Below, piece by piece: positions 51,228-60,320 of a stretch of DNA of 64,000 nucleotides; the stretch's first letter is position 1; each line of letters starts with the position of its first letter. This DNA comes from an uncultured Lachnospiraceae bacterium (GTDB lineage: Bacteria; Bacillota; Clostridia; Lachnospirales; Lachnospiraceae), in contig CAJURU010000002.1 in the NCBI GenBank assembly GCA_910588845.1, positions 112,373-176,372 on the forward strand. The letters run 5' to 3'. Under the pieces are notes generated by a model. That model made no database searches. It was not told where the DNA came from and worked only from the letters and a program-made list of their open reading frames with translations. The position numbers and the translations under genes were made by a program.

Positions 51228-52631
51228 ATGGCAAGACCGCGCAAGCAGACTTACACAATGGAAATGTATTTGAAGAAGATAAGAGATGGCGATATTGACA
51301 ATAATGCCGATGTGCAGAGACATTTTGTCTGGAGCAAAGAGCAGATTAATGAATTGATAGTGACTGTTCTAACCGATGAATACATTCCCCCGATTATATT
51401 GGGAGAGGAGGAGAACTCACAGCTGCATATAGCGGACGGCGGCTGTAGAAGCGCCGCCCTGAACGAATTCCGGTATGGCAATTATAAAATTACATCTTCT
51501 ACTGATGATTCGGTTATCCCATATAAGAAAAAGAATAAGGATGAAAATGGCAATGTGACATGGGAGGACGCAGTATTTGATATTAAGAATAAGACATACG
51601 AAAAGCTGCCCGATGAGCTTAAGAAGAAATTTAATGAATATCAGATTGAAACTGTTATCCATGAAAATTGTGACAGGGCCAGAATCTCGAAATATATTAA
51701 GAAATATAATAACCACACGCCCATGAATACAGAACAGAAAGCCTTTACCTATATAGACAGGTTTGCGGGAAATATTCGTGCGATTTTGGACAGCAGGTTT
51801 TTCCTGGATCACAGCAGTTATTCCGATCAGGAGAAGACGAAAGGCGTAACAGAGAGAGTGGTCATAGAGACAATCATGTGTATATACCATTTTGATAAAT
51901 GGAAAAAGCAGCCCAAGGCGCTCTGTAAATATCTAAATGATAATGGCTCGGAGGAGGAGTTTAACCGGCTCGCAGGCAATTTACATAGATTGGAATATGT
52001 CATTACAGACGACATCAAACATATTTTCAATAAAAAAGATTCGTTTATCTTTCTTACGCTGTTTGATAAGTTTACGAAATTAGGGTTTGAGGATGCAGAA
52101 TTCGCTGGTTTTCTCAGGAAGTTTCAAGAGGAATACAGGCCGGTCAGAAAGAATGAAAAGGGGCTTTTGTTTGATGAAATTGATAAAGATTTGAGCACAA
52201 AGGATAAGACGGTTATCGTCGCCAAACTGGATATGCTTGAGAAGTTGATGACAGAATATCTGCATATCAGCATGGAGGAGAAGGAGGCTATTTTGGAAAA
52301 CCAGGCGGTTGCGCCCATGGATATTGTCAAAGGATATATGGATGAAAACGTGACGGATGAAGACATGGAATTATATGAGATAATAGCAAACGATGTATCG
52401 GAGGCCATAGAAGATATTGATTCGGAATTTCTCTCCGAGAGTAATAGACCGTCTTTTGTGGCATTAGTTGCCTGTGCGGTGAAAGAGGATACGGATTATC
52501 TGCTGGGAGGATGGCTGTCTGAATATGAAAAGAGAAAAGAGCCTTTGATTTTGAATCAGAAAGAGAATTTTTTGAAAATGAAGAAGGATTTTGAACGGTT
52601 CGTTGTGGCTCAGGGGAGGAAAAGCGCATAG
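51228..52631 (+). CDS. DUF262/ParB-like protein with altered DGQQR motif
   Basis: A 467-residue protein whose first 130 residues follow the DUF262 pattern: YTMEMYLKKIRDGDIDNNAD, then RHFVWSKEQINELIVTVL (31-48), IPPIILGEE and IADGGCRSAALNEF (68-81), which stands where DUF262 proteins have DGQQR. The domain is found in GmrSD-type restriction enzymes and in ParB-like NTPases. The remaining 330 residues are helical and unknown. Start at 51228 follows AAGGAGGGG; a longer frame begins at 51108. It lies 155 bp after the sigma-like gene and may share its SOS-type promoter. Confidence 0.65.
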   Translation: MARPRKQTYTMEMYLKKIRDGDIDNNADVQRHFVWSKEQINELIVTVLTDEYIPPIILGEEENSQLHIADGGCRSAALNEFRYGNYKITSSTDDSVIPYKKKNKDENGNVTWEDAVFDIKNKTYEKLPDELKKKFNEYQIETVIHENCDRARISKYIKKYNNHTPMNTEQKAFTYIDRFAGNIRAILDSRFFLDHSSYSDQEKTKGVTERVVIETIMCIYHFDKWKKQPKALCKYLNDNGSEEEFNRLAGNLHRLEYVITDDIKHIFNKKDSFIFLTLFDKFTKLGFEDAEFAGFLRKFQEEYRPVRKNEKGLLFDEIDKDLSTKDKTVIVAKLDMLEKLMTEYLHISMEEKEAILENQAVAPMDIVKGYMDENVTDEDMELYEIIANDVSEAIEDIDSEFLSESNRPSFVALVACAVKEDTDYLLGGWLSEYEKRKEPLILNQKENFLKMKKDFERFVVAQGRKSA

Positions 52632-52743
52632 AAGCGAGCGCCAAAGTTGTAGCAGTTCAGCCCATTCATGCCAGTATGATTTGCGCCTGATATTGGCGAT
52701 GGCTGCACTGTATAAAATATTTCTGAAAACAATCAGAATACCT

Positions 52744-52771
52744 TTGCAAAAAATGGATATTCTGCTATAAT
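52744..52771 (+). promoter_or_regulatory. Promoter of asp23-nusB block
   Basis: TTGCAA (52744-52749), 16 bp, TATAAT (52766-52771), 31 bp upstream of the start codon. Confidence 0.7.
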
Positions 52772-52802
52772 AATAGGACGAATAAGTTTAGGAGGCGTAA
52801 TC

Positions 52803-53180
52803 ATGGCAGAAGACAGGAAGGCATATATGATTAGAGATGATAAGTTAGGAGAGGTACGGATTGCAGACGAGGTAGTCGCCATTATTGCCGGACTTGCCGC
52901 AACAGAGGTGGAGGGCGTAAGCTCTATGGCAGGCAATATTACCAATGAGCTGGTGAGTAAGCTGGGCATGAAGAATCTGTCTAAGGGAATCAAGGTAGAT
53001 GTACAGGGAAATGTAGTGAGGGTAGACGTAGCCTTGAATATTTGTTTCGGTTATGCGATTCCTGAAGTATCTGCGAAGGTGCAGGAGAGAGTGAAATCTG
53101 CCATTGAGAACATGACCGGGCTGGAAGTAAGCAATATCAATATACGCATTGCCGGCGTGAACATAGAGAAGCGCAAATAG
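52803..53180 (+). CDS. Asp23/Gls24-family envelope stress protein
   Basis: A 125-residue protein with the complete Asp23 pattern: GEVRIADEVVAIIAGLAATE, VEGVSSMAG, then VDVALNICFGYAIPEVSAKV and GLEVSNINIRIAGV. Family members sit near the membrane and affect cell-wall homeostasis. This is the AmaP/YqhY-like copy that in Firmicutes lies directly upstream of nusB, as here. AGGAGG precedes the ATG. A hairpin terminator at 53208-53240 separates it partly from nusB. Confidence 0.93.
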   Translation: MAEDRKAYMIRDDKLGEVRIADEVVAIIAGLAATEVEGVSSMAGNITNELVSKLGMKNLSKGIKVDVQGNVVRVDVALNICFGYAIPEVSAKVQERVKSAIENMTGLEVSNINIRIAGVNIEKRK

Positions 53181-53207
53181 AGTACCTTTAAAAGTAAAGA
53201 CGTAAGT

Positions 53208-53240
53208 AAATAAGGATGTCTTTAAGGCATCCTTTATTTT
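53208..53240 (+). terminator. Terminator or attenuator between asp23 and nusB
   Basis: AAATAAGGATG (53208-53218) pairs with CATCCTTTATTT (53228-53239), one bulge, with a TTTT tail; nusB starts 20 bp later. Confidence 0.7.
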
Positions 53241-53259
53241 ATATCATTAGGGAGGAAGA

Positions 53260-53655
53260 ATGAGTCGCAGAGAGATCAGGGAGCAGATTTTTAAGCTGTT
53301 GTTCCGGGCGGAGTTTTACGAAGGAGAAGAACTTGAGGAACAATGCCGGCTGTTTTTTGAGGAGCTTGGGCAGGAGGACGCTAAGGACACAGAATATATT
53401 CAGAGTAAGTATGAGGATGTTTTAAGCCATATTACAGAGATTGACGCTATGGTCAATGAGGTGGCGCAGGGCTGGAAGACCAGCCGCATGGGCAAGGTGG
53501 ATTTGACCTTGATTCGTCTTGCTGTATATGAGATGAAATTTGAGGAGGATGTTCCGCAAGGGGTGGCGATTAACGAGGCAGTGGAGCTGGCAAAGAGCTA
53601 TGGTACGGATGACTCGTCATCTTTTGTCAATGGAATTCTTGCAAAATTGGTATGA
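53260..53655 (+). CDS. nusB: Transcription antitermination factor NusB
   Basis: NusB, with NusE (S10), promotes antitermination in rRNA operons. The 131-residue all-helical protein has the family features: SRREIREQIFKLLFRAEF at the start, KTSRMGKVDLTLIRLAVYEM in the middle, and VPQGVAINEAVELAKSYGTD with SSFVNGILAKL at the end. GGAGG precedes the ATG. Its stop overlaps the start of xseA (ATGA). Confidence 0.96.
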   Translation: MSRREIREQIFKLLFRAEFYEGEELEEQCRLFFEELGQEDAKDTEYIQSKYEDVLSHITEIDAMVNEVAQGWKTSRMGKVDLTLIRLAVYEMKFEEDVPQGVAINEAVELAKSYGTDDSSSFVNGILAKLV

Positions 53656-54869
53656 CAAAAAATGTATATACGGTAGGGCAGGTCAACGCCTACATTAAAA
53701 ATATGTTTACCCAGGATTTTATGATGAACCGCATATATGTCAAGGGTGAAGTGTCAAACTGTAAGTACCACACATCAGGCCATATTTATTTCACCCTCAA
53801 AGATGAGACAGGCTCCTTACATGCAGTTCTCTTTGCCGGTAACCGCAAAGGACTGGCATTTGATATGAGGAATGGGGACAATGTAATTGTGCTGGGTTCA
53901 ATTTCCGTTTATGAGCGGGATGGTAAATACCAGCTCTATGCCCGGGAGATCCTTTTGGACGGCGCGGGGCTTTTGTATCAGCGATTTGAGGCCCTGAAAC
54001 GGGAGCTGGAAGAGATGGGGATGTTTGCACCGGAATATAAACAGCCCATCCCTCAATATATTAAAACGCTTGGCATTGTTACAGCGCCTACGGGAGCGGC
54101 AATCCGGGATATCCAGAATATTACCGGCCGCAGAAACCCTTATGTGCAGACGATTCTTTATCCTGCACTTGTACAGGGGGATGGAGCGGCGGCAAGTATT
54201 GTCAATGGAATTCATGCGCTGGAGAGGCTTGGCGTGGATGTGATGATTATTGGCAGGGGCGGCGGTTCGATGGAAGATTTGTGGGCTTTTAATGAAGAGA
54301 TTGTGGCCCGCGCCATTTTTGAGTGTTCCGTGCCGATTATCTCGGCGGTGGGCCATGAGACGGATACCACTATTGCTGATTATGTGGCCGATTTGCGTGC
54401 GCCTACGCCCTCGGCAGCGGCAGAACTTGCAGTTTATGATGTCCGTCAGTTGCAGGGGCAGCTTCTTACCATACGTATGGAACTGAACCGCAGGCTTGAC
54501 GAGAAGTTGCAGTATTGCAGGGAGAAGATGGAACAGTTTGAGCGGAGTGTGAAACTGTTTAGTCCGGCGAGCCGACTGAATGACAGGCGGCAGATGGCGG
54601 CAGATCTGGCGGAGAAACTTGAGTTTATCATGCGGCAGCGACTGACTGCCAGCAGGCATGAATTAGAGCTGTATGCCGGAAAACTTGAGGCAATGTCCCC
54701 GGCCAGGAAATTGAGCCAGGGCTATGCGTTTGTATCAGATAAGGCGGGCAGGGGCATTCAGGATGTGGATCATTTGCAGCAGGGAGATATTTTAAATATC
54801 CATATGATGAACGGCAGGGTGAAAGCGCAGGTATGCGAGATATCTAAAACTACTGTTGAGAATGAATAA
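53652..54869 (+). CDS. xseA: Exodeoxyribonuclease VII large subunit
   Basis: XseA is the catalytic subunit of exonuclease VII, which degrades single-stranded DNA from both ends. The 405-residue protein has an N-terminal OB fold (YVKGEVSNCKYHTSGHIYFT, LKDE), the catalytic core with TAPTGAAIRDI, GRGGGSMEDLWAFNEE and SAVGHETDTTIADYVADLRAPTPSAAAE, then a long coiled coil. Slightly shorter than the E. coli enzyme, normal for Clostridia. Start overlaps nusB by four bases; xseB follows. Confidence 0.97.
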   Translation: MTKNVYTVGQVNAYIKNMFTQDFMMNRIYVKGEVSNCKYHTSGHIYFTLKDETGSLHAVLFAGNRKGLAFDMRNGDNVIVLGSISVYERDGKYQLYAREILLDGAGLLYQRFEALKRELEEMGMFAPEYKQPIPQYIKTLGIVTAPTGAAIRDIQNITGRRNPYVQTILYPALVQGDGAAASIVNGIHALERLGVDVMIIGRGGGSMEDLWAFNEEIVARAIFECSVPIISAVGHETDTTIADYVADLRAPTPSAAAELAVYDVRQLQGQLLTIRMELNRRLDEKLQYCREKMEQFERSVKLFSPASRLNDRRQMAADLAEKLEFIMRQRLTASRHELELYAGKLEAMSPARKLSQGYAFVSDKAGRGIQDVDHLQQGDILNIHMMNGRVKAQVCEISKTTVENE

Positions 54870-54904
54870 GCGGCGATTGGCAATTAAAACGAGGTGAACG
54901 AATT

Positions 54905-55129
54905 ATGGGTAAAGGCGAACAACAGGAGCCATCTTTGGAAGAGACATTTCAGGAGCTCTCATCTATCATAGAGAAAATGCAGAAGCGGGAAGTAACCTTA
55001 GAGGAGTCCTTTTCCCTTTATGAACAAGGCATCCGTAGACTAAAGCTCTGCAATGACAAAATTGACAATGTAGAAAAGAAAATGCTCCTGCTCAATCAGC
55101 AGGGAGAACTGGAGGCATTTGATGAATAA
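54905..55129 (+). CDS. xseB: Exodeoxyribonuclease VII small subunit
   Basis: A 74-residue helical-hairpin protein with the family core LEETFQELSSIIEKMQKREV and LEESFSLYEQGIRRLKLC. Multiple copies bind the XseA coiled coil. Its last eight bases overlap the next gene. Confidence 0.95.
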   Translation: MGKGEQQEPSLEETFQELSSIIEKMQKREVTLEESFSLYEQGIRRLKLCNDKIDNVEKKMLLLNQQGELEAFDE

Positions 55130-56015
55130 AGATTTCGGTGAAGAGGTGACAGCCCGTATTGGACAGATACAGGAAATTCTGGAGAAATATCTGCCCAAAG
55201 AGGAGGGGAACCAGAAGACGGTAATTGAGGCGATGAATTACAGTGTCAGAGCGGGTGGCAAGCGTCTGCGCCCCATGTTGATGTGGGAGACGTACCGTAT
55301 GTTTGGCGGAAGGTCCCAGGTCATTGAACCATTTATGGCAGCGATTGAAATGATACATACATATTCGCTGGTGCACGATGATCTTCCGGCCATGGACAAT
55401 GATGAATTTCGACGGGGAAAGAAGACGACCCATGCACAGTACGGCGAAGCGATGGGAATTCTGGCCGGTGACGGCTTACTGAATTATGCTTTTGAGACAG
55501 CGGCAGGAGCTTTTGAGATTGAGCCGGGAAATATGCAGATTGGTAAGGCAATTTCTGTGCTTGCCGGCAAAGCCGGAATCCATGGCATGCTGGGTGGACA
55601 GTGCGTGGATGTAGAGTCAGAGGGGAAAGCTGTGACTGAGGAGACGCTGCGTTTTATCTACCGTCTGAAGACGGGGGCGTTGTTGGAAGCGTCCATGTTG
55701 ATTGGGGCAATCCTTGCCGGGGCCACCCAGAGTGAACAGCAGAAAGTGGAACAGGCAGCCGGAGAGCTGGGGCTTGCTTTTCAGATTCAGGATGATATTT
55801 TGGATGTTATCAGTACGACAGAAGATTTGGGCAAGCCTGTGGGCAGCGATGAGAAGAATCACAAGACTACCTGGGCGACGTTGTTTGGAATTGAGCGGGC
55901 CAAGCTGGAAGTGGAGGAATTGTCAAAACATAGTGTGACGTTGATAGACACATTGGTGGTAAAAAATGAATTCCTTACGACCCTTATGCTGGACTTGATT
56001 CACAGAAAGAAATGA
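55122..56015 (+). CDS. ispA: Polyprenyl synthetase, geranyl/farnesyl diphosphate synthase
   Basis: A 297-residue trans-prenyltransferase joining isopentenyl diphosphate to allylic diphosphates. First Asp-rich motif: LVHDDLPAMDND; second: FQIQDDILD; also GGKRLRPML at the substrate site and GEAMGILAGDGLLNYAFE. Short-chain (C15) products are typical of the family in this operon. ATG at 55122 is preceded by GGAGG within the end of xseB; dxs follows, so isoprenoid precursor genes are clustered. Confidence 0.95.
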   Translation: MNKDFGEEVTARIGQIQEILEKYLPKEEGNQKTVIEAMNYSVRAGGKRLRPMLMWETYRMFGGRSQVIEPFMAAIEMIHTYSLVHDDLPAMDNDEFRRGKKTTHAQYGEAMGILAGDGLLNYAFETAAGAFEIEPGNMQIGKAISVLAGKAGIHGMLGGQCVDVESEGKAVTEETLRFIYRLKTGALLEASMLIGAILAGATQSEQQKVEQAAGELGLAFQIQDDILDVISTTEDLGKPVGSDEKNHKTTWATLFGIERAKLEVEELSKHSVTLIDTLVVKNEFLTTLMLDLIHRKK

Positions 56016-56033
56016 CAGGAGATGGGATTTCCT

Positions 56034-57905
56034 ATGGTTATGGACAAGATAAAAGAAGTCAACGACATCAAGAAGTTGGACAAAGCGCAGCTGCCGGTAC
56101 TGGCACAGGAGATTCGTGATTTCCTGATTCAAAAGATTTCTGAGAATGGCGGGCATCTGGCTTCTAATTTGGGAACGGTGGAACTGACAATGGCGCTGCA
56201 CCTGTTCTTTCAACTGCCGCAGGATAAGATTATATGGGATGTGGGGCATCAGTCTTATACGCATAAAATTCTTACCGGAAGGCGGGAAGGGTTTGAACAG
56301 CTCCGCAAATTTGGCGGTATGAGCGGATTTCCCAAGCGTAAGGAGAGTGCCTGCGATTGTTTTGACACAGGACACAGCTCTACGTCTATTTCGGCAGGAT
56401 TAGGTTATGCGGAAGCGAGGGAAATAACCGGGGGTTCCTACAAAGTTGTTTCCGTGATTGGAGATGGGGCAATGACTGGCGGGATGGCCTATGAGGCCTT
56501 GAATAATGCCTCGCGCCTAAAGACTAACTTTATTATCGTGCTCAATGATAATAATATGTCTATTTCTGAGAATGTAGGCGGCCTTTCCAGACATTTGGGA
56601 AATCTTCGTACGGCTGACGCCTACCAGGGGTTGAAAGAGGGCGTTACGAATTCTCTCAATAAGATACCGGTTGTGGGGGACCGCATTGTTACACGTATCC
56701 GACGTACGAAGAGCGGGATTAAGCAGCTATTCATACCGGGGATGTTGTTTGAGAATATGGGAATTACCTATTTAGGCCCGATAGACGGCCATGATATAGG
56801 GTTGATGACTAGGACGCTGCGCGAAGCATCAAAGGTCAACGGGGCTGTGCTTGTGCATATATTGACGAAAAAAGGGAAGGGGTATGCGCCGGCAGAACGC
56901 CATCCGGCAAGATTTCACGGAGCAGAGCCTTTTGCCGTTGATACGGGGCTGCCCTTGAAGCGTAGGACAGTAGCGAACTACACAGATATTTTTTCTACGG
57001 TTATGCGCAAACTGGGAGAGCGCGACAAGAAAGTCGTGGCAATTACGGCGGCGATGAAAGATGGCACGGGCTTAAAGCGGTTTCATAATATGTTTCCAGA
57101 GCGTTTTTTTGATGTAGGGATTGCCGAAGGTCATGCAGTTACCTTTGCAGCAGGTTTAGCTGCGGCAGGGCTCAAACCGGTGGTGGCAGTATATTCCTCT
57201 TTTTTGCAGCGCGCATATGATCAGATTCTGCACGATGTCTGCATTCAGGATTTGCCGGTGGTGTTTGCCATTGACCGTGCAGGGCTTGTGGGTAGCGATG
57301 GGGAGACGCACCAGGGAATTTTTGATTTGTCCTATCTTTCTACCATACCCAATATGAGTGTTTTGGCGCCTAAGAATAAGTGGGAACTTTCTGATATGTT
57401 GAAATTTTCTGTGGATTTTGGACATCCCATAGCCATTCGCTATCCCAGGGGCAAAGCGTACGATGGGCTTAGGGAATTTCGTCAGGAGATTATTTATGGG
57501 AAGAGCGAGGTTATTTACCAGGAGCAGGAAATTGCGCTGCTTGCTGTGGGAAGTATGGTGGAAACGGCGGCACAGGTATATGAGCTGCTCAAATCTATGG
57601 GATATTTCTGCTCGCTTGTCAATGTTCGTTTTGTGAAACCGCTGGATACGGATTTGTTGGACAGCCTTCTGGATAAACATGATTTTCTGGTGACATTGGA
57701 AGAGAATGTGGAGAGCGGCGGTTTTGGGGAACATGTTGTACAGTATTTTAACAATAAGGATGCGCAACATATGCCCAGGATTCAAAATATTGCCCTGCCT
57801 GACGTTTATGTGGAGCATGGCAGTGTGGAGATCTTGAAAAGAGAGCTTGGAGTGGACGCAGAATCTATCGTCAAACGGATTGTGGCAGATTATGTGCGCA
57901 GATAG
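56034..57905 (+). CDS. dxs: 1-deoxy-D-xylulose-5-phosphate synthase
   Basis: DXS makes the first metabolite of the MEP isoprenoid pathway from pyruvate and glyceraldehyde 3-phosphate with thiamine diphosphate. The 623-residue protein has GHQSYTHKILTGR, the TPP motif GDGAMTGGMAYEALNNA followed by NDNNMSI, and the transketolase central domain with DRAGLVGSDGETHQGIFDLS. Three in-frame ATGs (56022, 56034, 56040) compete; AGGAG at 56017-56021 is best compatible with 56034. Normal length. Confidence 0.96.
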   Translation: MVMDKIKEVNDIKKLDKAQLPVLAQEIRDFLIQKISENGGHLASNLGTVELTMALHLFFQLPQDKIIWDVGHQSYTHKILTGRREGFEQLRKFGGMSGFPKRKESACDCFDTGHSSTSISAGLGYAEAREITGGSYKVVSVIGDGAMTGGMAYEALNNASRLKTNFIIVLNDNNMSISENVGGLSRHLGNLRTADAYQGLKEGVTNSLNKIPVVGDRIVTRIRRTKSGIKQLFIPGMLFENMGITYLGPIDGHDIGLMTRTLREASKVNGAVLVHILTKKGKGYAPAERHPARFHGAEPFAVDTGLPLKRRTVANYTDIFSTVMRKLGERDKKVVAITAAMKDGTGLKRFHNMFPERFFDVGIAEGHAVTFAAGLAAAGLKPVVAVYSSFLQRAYDQILHDVCIQDLPVVFAIDRAGLVGSDGETHQGIFDLSYLSTIPNMSVLAPKNKWELSDMLKFSVDFGHPIAIRYPRGKAYDGLREFRQEIIYGKSEVIYQEQEIALLAVGSMVETAAQVYELLKSMGYFCSLVNVRFVKPLDTDLLDSLLDKHDFLVTLEENVESGGFGEHVVQYFNNKDAQHMPRIQNIALPDVYVEHGSVEILKRELGVDAESIVKRIVADYVRR

Positions 57906-57951
57906 AAGGTCGCCTGTTACCGAATATAATTAGAAATGGAAAGGTTACTAC

Positions 57952-58869
57952 ATGAAGGAACGTTTGGATATATTGCTTGTGCAGCGTGGGCTTGCCCCTT
58001 CCCGGGAAAAAGCCAAAACAATGATTATGGAGGGAAATGTGTTTGTGGCGGGTCAGCGGGAAGATAAGGCTGGCAGTACGTTTGATACGCAGGCGAAGAT
58101 TGAGGTTCGGGGAAACAGCTTGAAATATGTAAGCCGCGGCGGCCTGAAACTGGAAAAAGCCATGCAGAATTTTGGCATCGTCTTACAAGATAAAGTGTGC
58201 ATGGATATAGGAGCTTCCACCGGAGGTTTTACGGACTGTATGCTTCAGAACGGCGCCAGCAAAGTCTATGCCGTGGATGTCGGTTATGGGCAGTTCGCTT
58301 GGAGTTTGCGGCAAGATCCGCGGGTAGTCTGTATGGAGAAGACGAATATCCGCTATGTAATGCCGGAGGATATCAAGGATGTGCTGGATTTTGCGTCGGC
58401 AGACGTATCTTTTATTTCACTTACGAAAGTGTTACCGGCGGCTAGGGAATTGTTGTCGCCCACGGGGGAAATGGTGTGCCTGATTAAACCACAGTTTGAG
58501 GCTGGGCGTGAGAAAGTGGGGAAAAAGGGCGTGGTACGTGATCCCAAGGTTCATAAGGAAGTCATTGACAAAGTTCTTGCGTTTGCCCGGCAAATGGGAT
58601 TTTTCATCATTAATCTTGATTTTTCCCCAATCAAAGGACCAGAAGGAAATATAGAGTATCTTGTGCACATAAAAAAGGGTGCGGAGATGTATTCTCAAAA
58701 CATACCTGAGAGCGTGACAGCGGCACAGGAAGAAATTGTGGATATACCCGGGATTGTGACAGGAATAGAGGAAGAAATTGTGGATGTATCTGGAATCGTG
58801 GCGCGGGCGCATGAAGCTTTACAATCAAAGACTCCGCGGCAGGCTGGAGAAGAGACAGGCCAGGAATAG
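57952..58869 (+). CDS. tlyA: TlyA-family rRNA methyltransferase / hemolysin A
   Basis: S4 RNA-binding domain (LDILLVQRGLAPSREKAKTM) followed by an FtsJ-like methyltransferase: MDIGASTGGFTDCMLQNGA, VDVGYGQ, and KPQFEAGREKVGKKGVV. In actinobacteria TlyA 2'-O-methylates 16S and 23S rRNA. Unusual: the 305-residue chain extends 35-40 residues past the normal end with two copies of an EEIVD(I/V)xGIV motif (58735-58797). It lies between dxs and nadK, the conserved Clostridia order. Confidence 0.93.
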   Translation: MKERLDILLVQRGLAPSREKAKTMIMEGNVFVAGQREDKAGSTFDTQAKIEVRGNSLKYVSRGGLKLEKAMQNFGIVLQDKVCMDIGASTGGFTDCMLQNGASKVYAVDVGYGQFAWSLRQDPRVVCMEKTNIRYVMPEDIKDVLDFASADVSFISLTKVLPAARELLSPTGEMVCLIKPQFEAGREKVGKKGVVRDPKVHKEVIDKVLAFARQMGFFIINLDFSPIKGPEGNIEYLVHIKKGAEMYSQNIPESVTAAQEEIVDIPGIVTGIEEEIVDVSGIVARAHEALQSKTPRQAGEETGQE

Positions 58870-58889
58870 AGAAAGGGGCATATTGTGCA

Positions 58890-59753
58890 ATGAAGCATTT
58901 TTATATCATTGTAAATCCGAGGCGGGATCAGCAATTGAAGCTTACAAAGGAGATACAAGACTTTATTCTGGACAATGGCGGGATATGTGGCTATCAGGTA
59001 AATCGGGAAGAAGAGGGAATGATGTTTGAGGAGGGGAGGATTCCCATAGATACCGAGTGTATACTGGTTGTAGGTGGGGACGGAACCTTGCTTCGGGCAG
59101 CGCGCAACATGGCGGAGCGGAATATTCCCCTCATTGGCATTAACACTGGCCATGTTGGCTATCTATGTGAGCTGGAGAAAGACTCGGCGATCCAGGGGAT
59201 TCAGCGGTTGCTGGAAGGGGCTGATTATGTAGTAGAACAGAGGATGTTGTTGTCTGGCAGTTGTATCAGCCCAAACCGGACGATTGCGGGCAGACTGGCG
59301 CTCAACGATATTGTCATTCATCGGTGCGGCGCGCTCCAGGCAATGGATTTTGTTATTTCCGTAAATGGCGAGCATTTGAATACATATAATGCCGATGGTA
59401 TTATTATAGCTACGCCTACGGGCTCCACTGCTTACAGTATGTCGGCAGGGGGACCTATTGTAGATCCCCAGGCAAAGTTGCTTGTTGTGACGCCGATTTG
59501 CCCTCATACGCTCAATGCCAAAAGTATTGTGCTGGGTGCAGAGGATGAGATTGCTATAGAAGTACAGGCGCGCGGTGAAGGGCAGCAGGAGAAGGCGGAA
59601 GTAAGTTTTGACGGAGCCCCGGTTGGGGTATTGAAGGCGGGCGAGCAGATAATTGTGAAGAAAGCGCAGACATGTACAGGTATTCTCAAATTGAGCCGTC
59701 AAAGCTTCTTGGAGAGGCTCAGGAAGAAATTGCAGGGATATGCCGGTGAGTGA
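58890..59753 (+). CDS. nadK: NAD(+) kinase
   Basis: NadK phosphorylates NAD to NADP. The 287-residue protein has the ATP-site motif VVGGDGTLLRAARNM, GINTGHVGYLCELE, LNDIVIHR, the conserved NADGIIIATPTGSTAYSMSAG and PICPHTL. Standard length; start ATG at 58890 follows AAAGGGGC. The upstream tlyA gene ends 20 bases before. Confidence 0.96.
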   Translation: MKHFYIIVNPRRDQQLKLTKEIQDFILDNGGICGYQVNREEEGMMFEEGRIPIDTECILVVGGDGTLLRAARNMAERNIPLIGINTGHVGYLCELEKDSAIQGIQRLLEGADYVVEQRMLLSGSCISPNRTIAGRLALNDIVIHRCGALQAMDFVISVNGEHLNTYNADGIIIATPTGSTAYSMSAGGPIVDPQAKLLVVTPICPHTLNAKSIVLGAEDEIAIEVQARGEGQQEKAEVSFDGAPVGVLKAGEQIIVKKAQTCTGILKLSRQSFLERLRKKLQGYAGE

Positions 59754-59773
59754 GCAGAAGAAGATAATTTAGG

Positions 59774-59794
59774 GCTCTCTGAGGATGAGAGAGC
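59774..59794 (+). terminator. Small hairpin between nadK and argR
   Basis: GCTCTCT (59774-59780) with AGAGAGC (59788-59794). No T-run. Confidence 0.35.
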
Positions 59795-59840
59795 AGAAAG
59801 TACAAGTTTATGGCCCATGGATGGGAGATAGGATGGAATC

Positions 59841-60302
59841 ATGAAATCGAGACGTCATGCAAAAATTTTAGAGATCATTGCCAAAAATAATATTGAGACG
59901 CAGGAAGACTTGTCGGATTTTTTGGAACGTGAAGGTTTCCATGTGACGCAGGCGACTATTTCCCGGGATATCCGGGAACTGAAGCTGACAAAGGTTGCCG
60001 GGAAAGCAGGACGTCAGAAATATGTGTCTTTGGGTGAAAGTTATGCGGATATGAGGGAAAAGTATGTGCGCATTTTTCAGGATGGTTTTGTCTCCATGGA
60101 CATGGCACAGAATATTTTGGTGATTAAGACGGCATCAGGAATGGCAATGGCAGTTGCAGCTGCATTAGATGCAATGGACTGCCATGAGATTGTAGGCAGC
60201 ATTGCGGGGGATGATACTATTATGTGTGCGGTGCGGACAGTGGAAGATACAGAACAGTTGATGAAACGTCTGCGAAGGCTTATGGAGGGGAAACCTTCAT
60301 AA
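59841..60302 (+). CDS. argR: Arginine repressor ArgR
   Basis: ArgR (AhrC) is a hexameric arginine-dependent regulator. The 153-residue protein has the winged-helix N-terminus (SRRHAKILEIIAKNNIETQE; QATISRDIRELKLTK) and the C-terminal oligomerisation/arginine domain with LDAMDCHEIVGSIAGDDTIM, whose GDD binds arginine. Located before recN as in many Firmicutes. No ARG box was found near it. Confidence 0.96.
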   Translation: MKSRRHAKILEIIAKNNIETQEDLSDFLEREGFHVTQATISRDIRELKLTKVAGKAGRQKYVSLGESYADMREKYVRIFQDGFVSMDMAQNILVIKTASGMAMAVAAALDAMDCHEIVGSIAGDDTIMCAVRTVEDTEQLMKRLRRLMEGKPS

Positions 60303-60320
60303 AACTTATTAGATAAAGAA

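Noticed and set aside
53898..54659. 253-codon minus-strand open frame opposite xseA
   Set aside because: Antisense to the conserved XseA sequence; Arg/Leu/His-rich with no recognisable motif.
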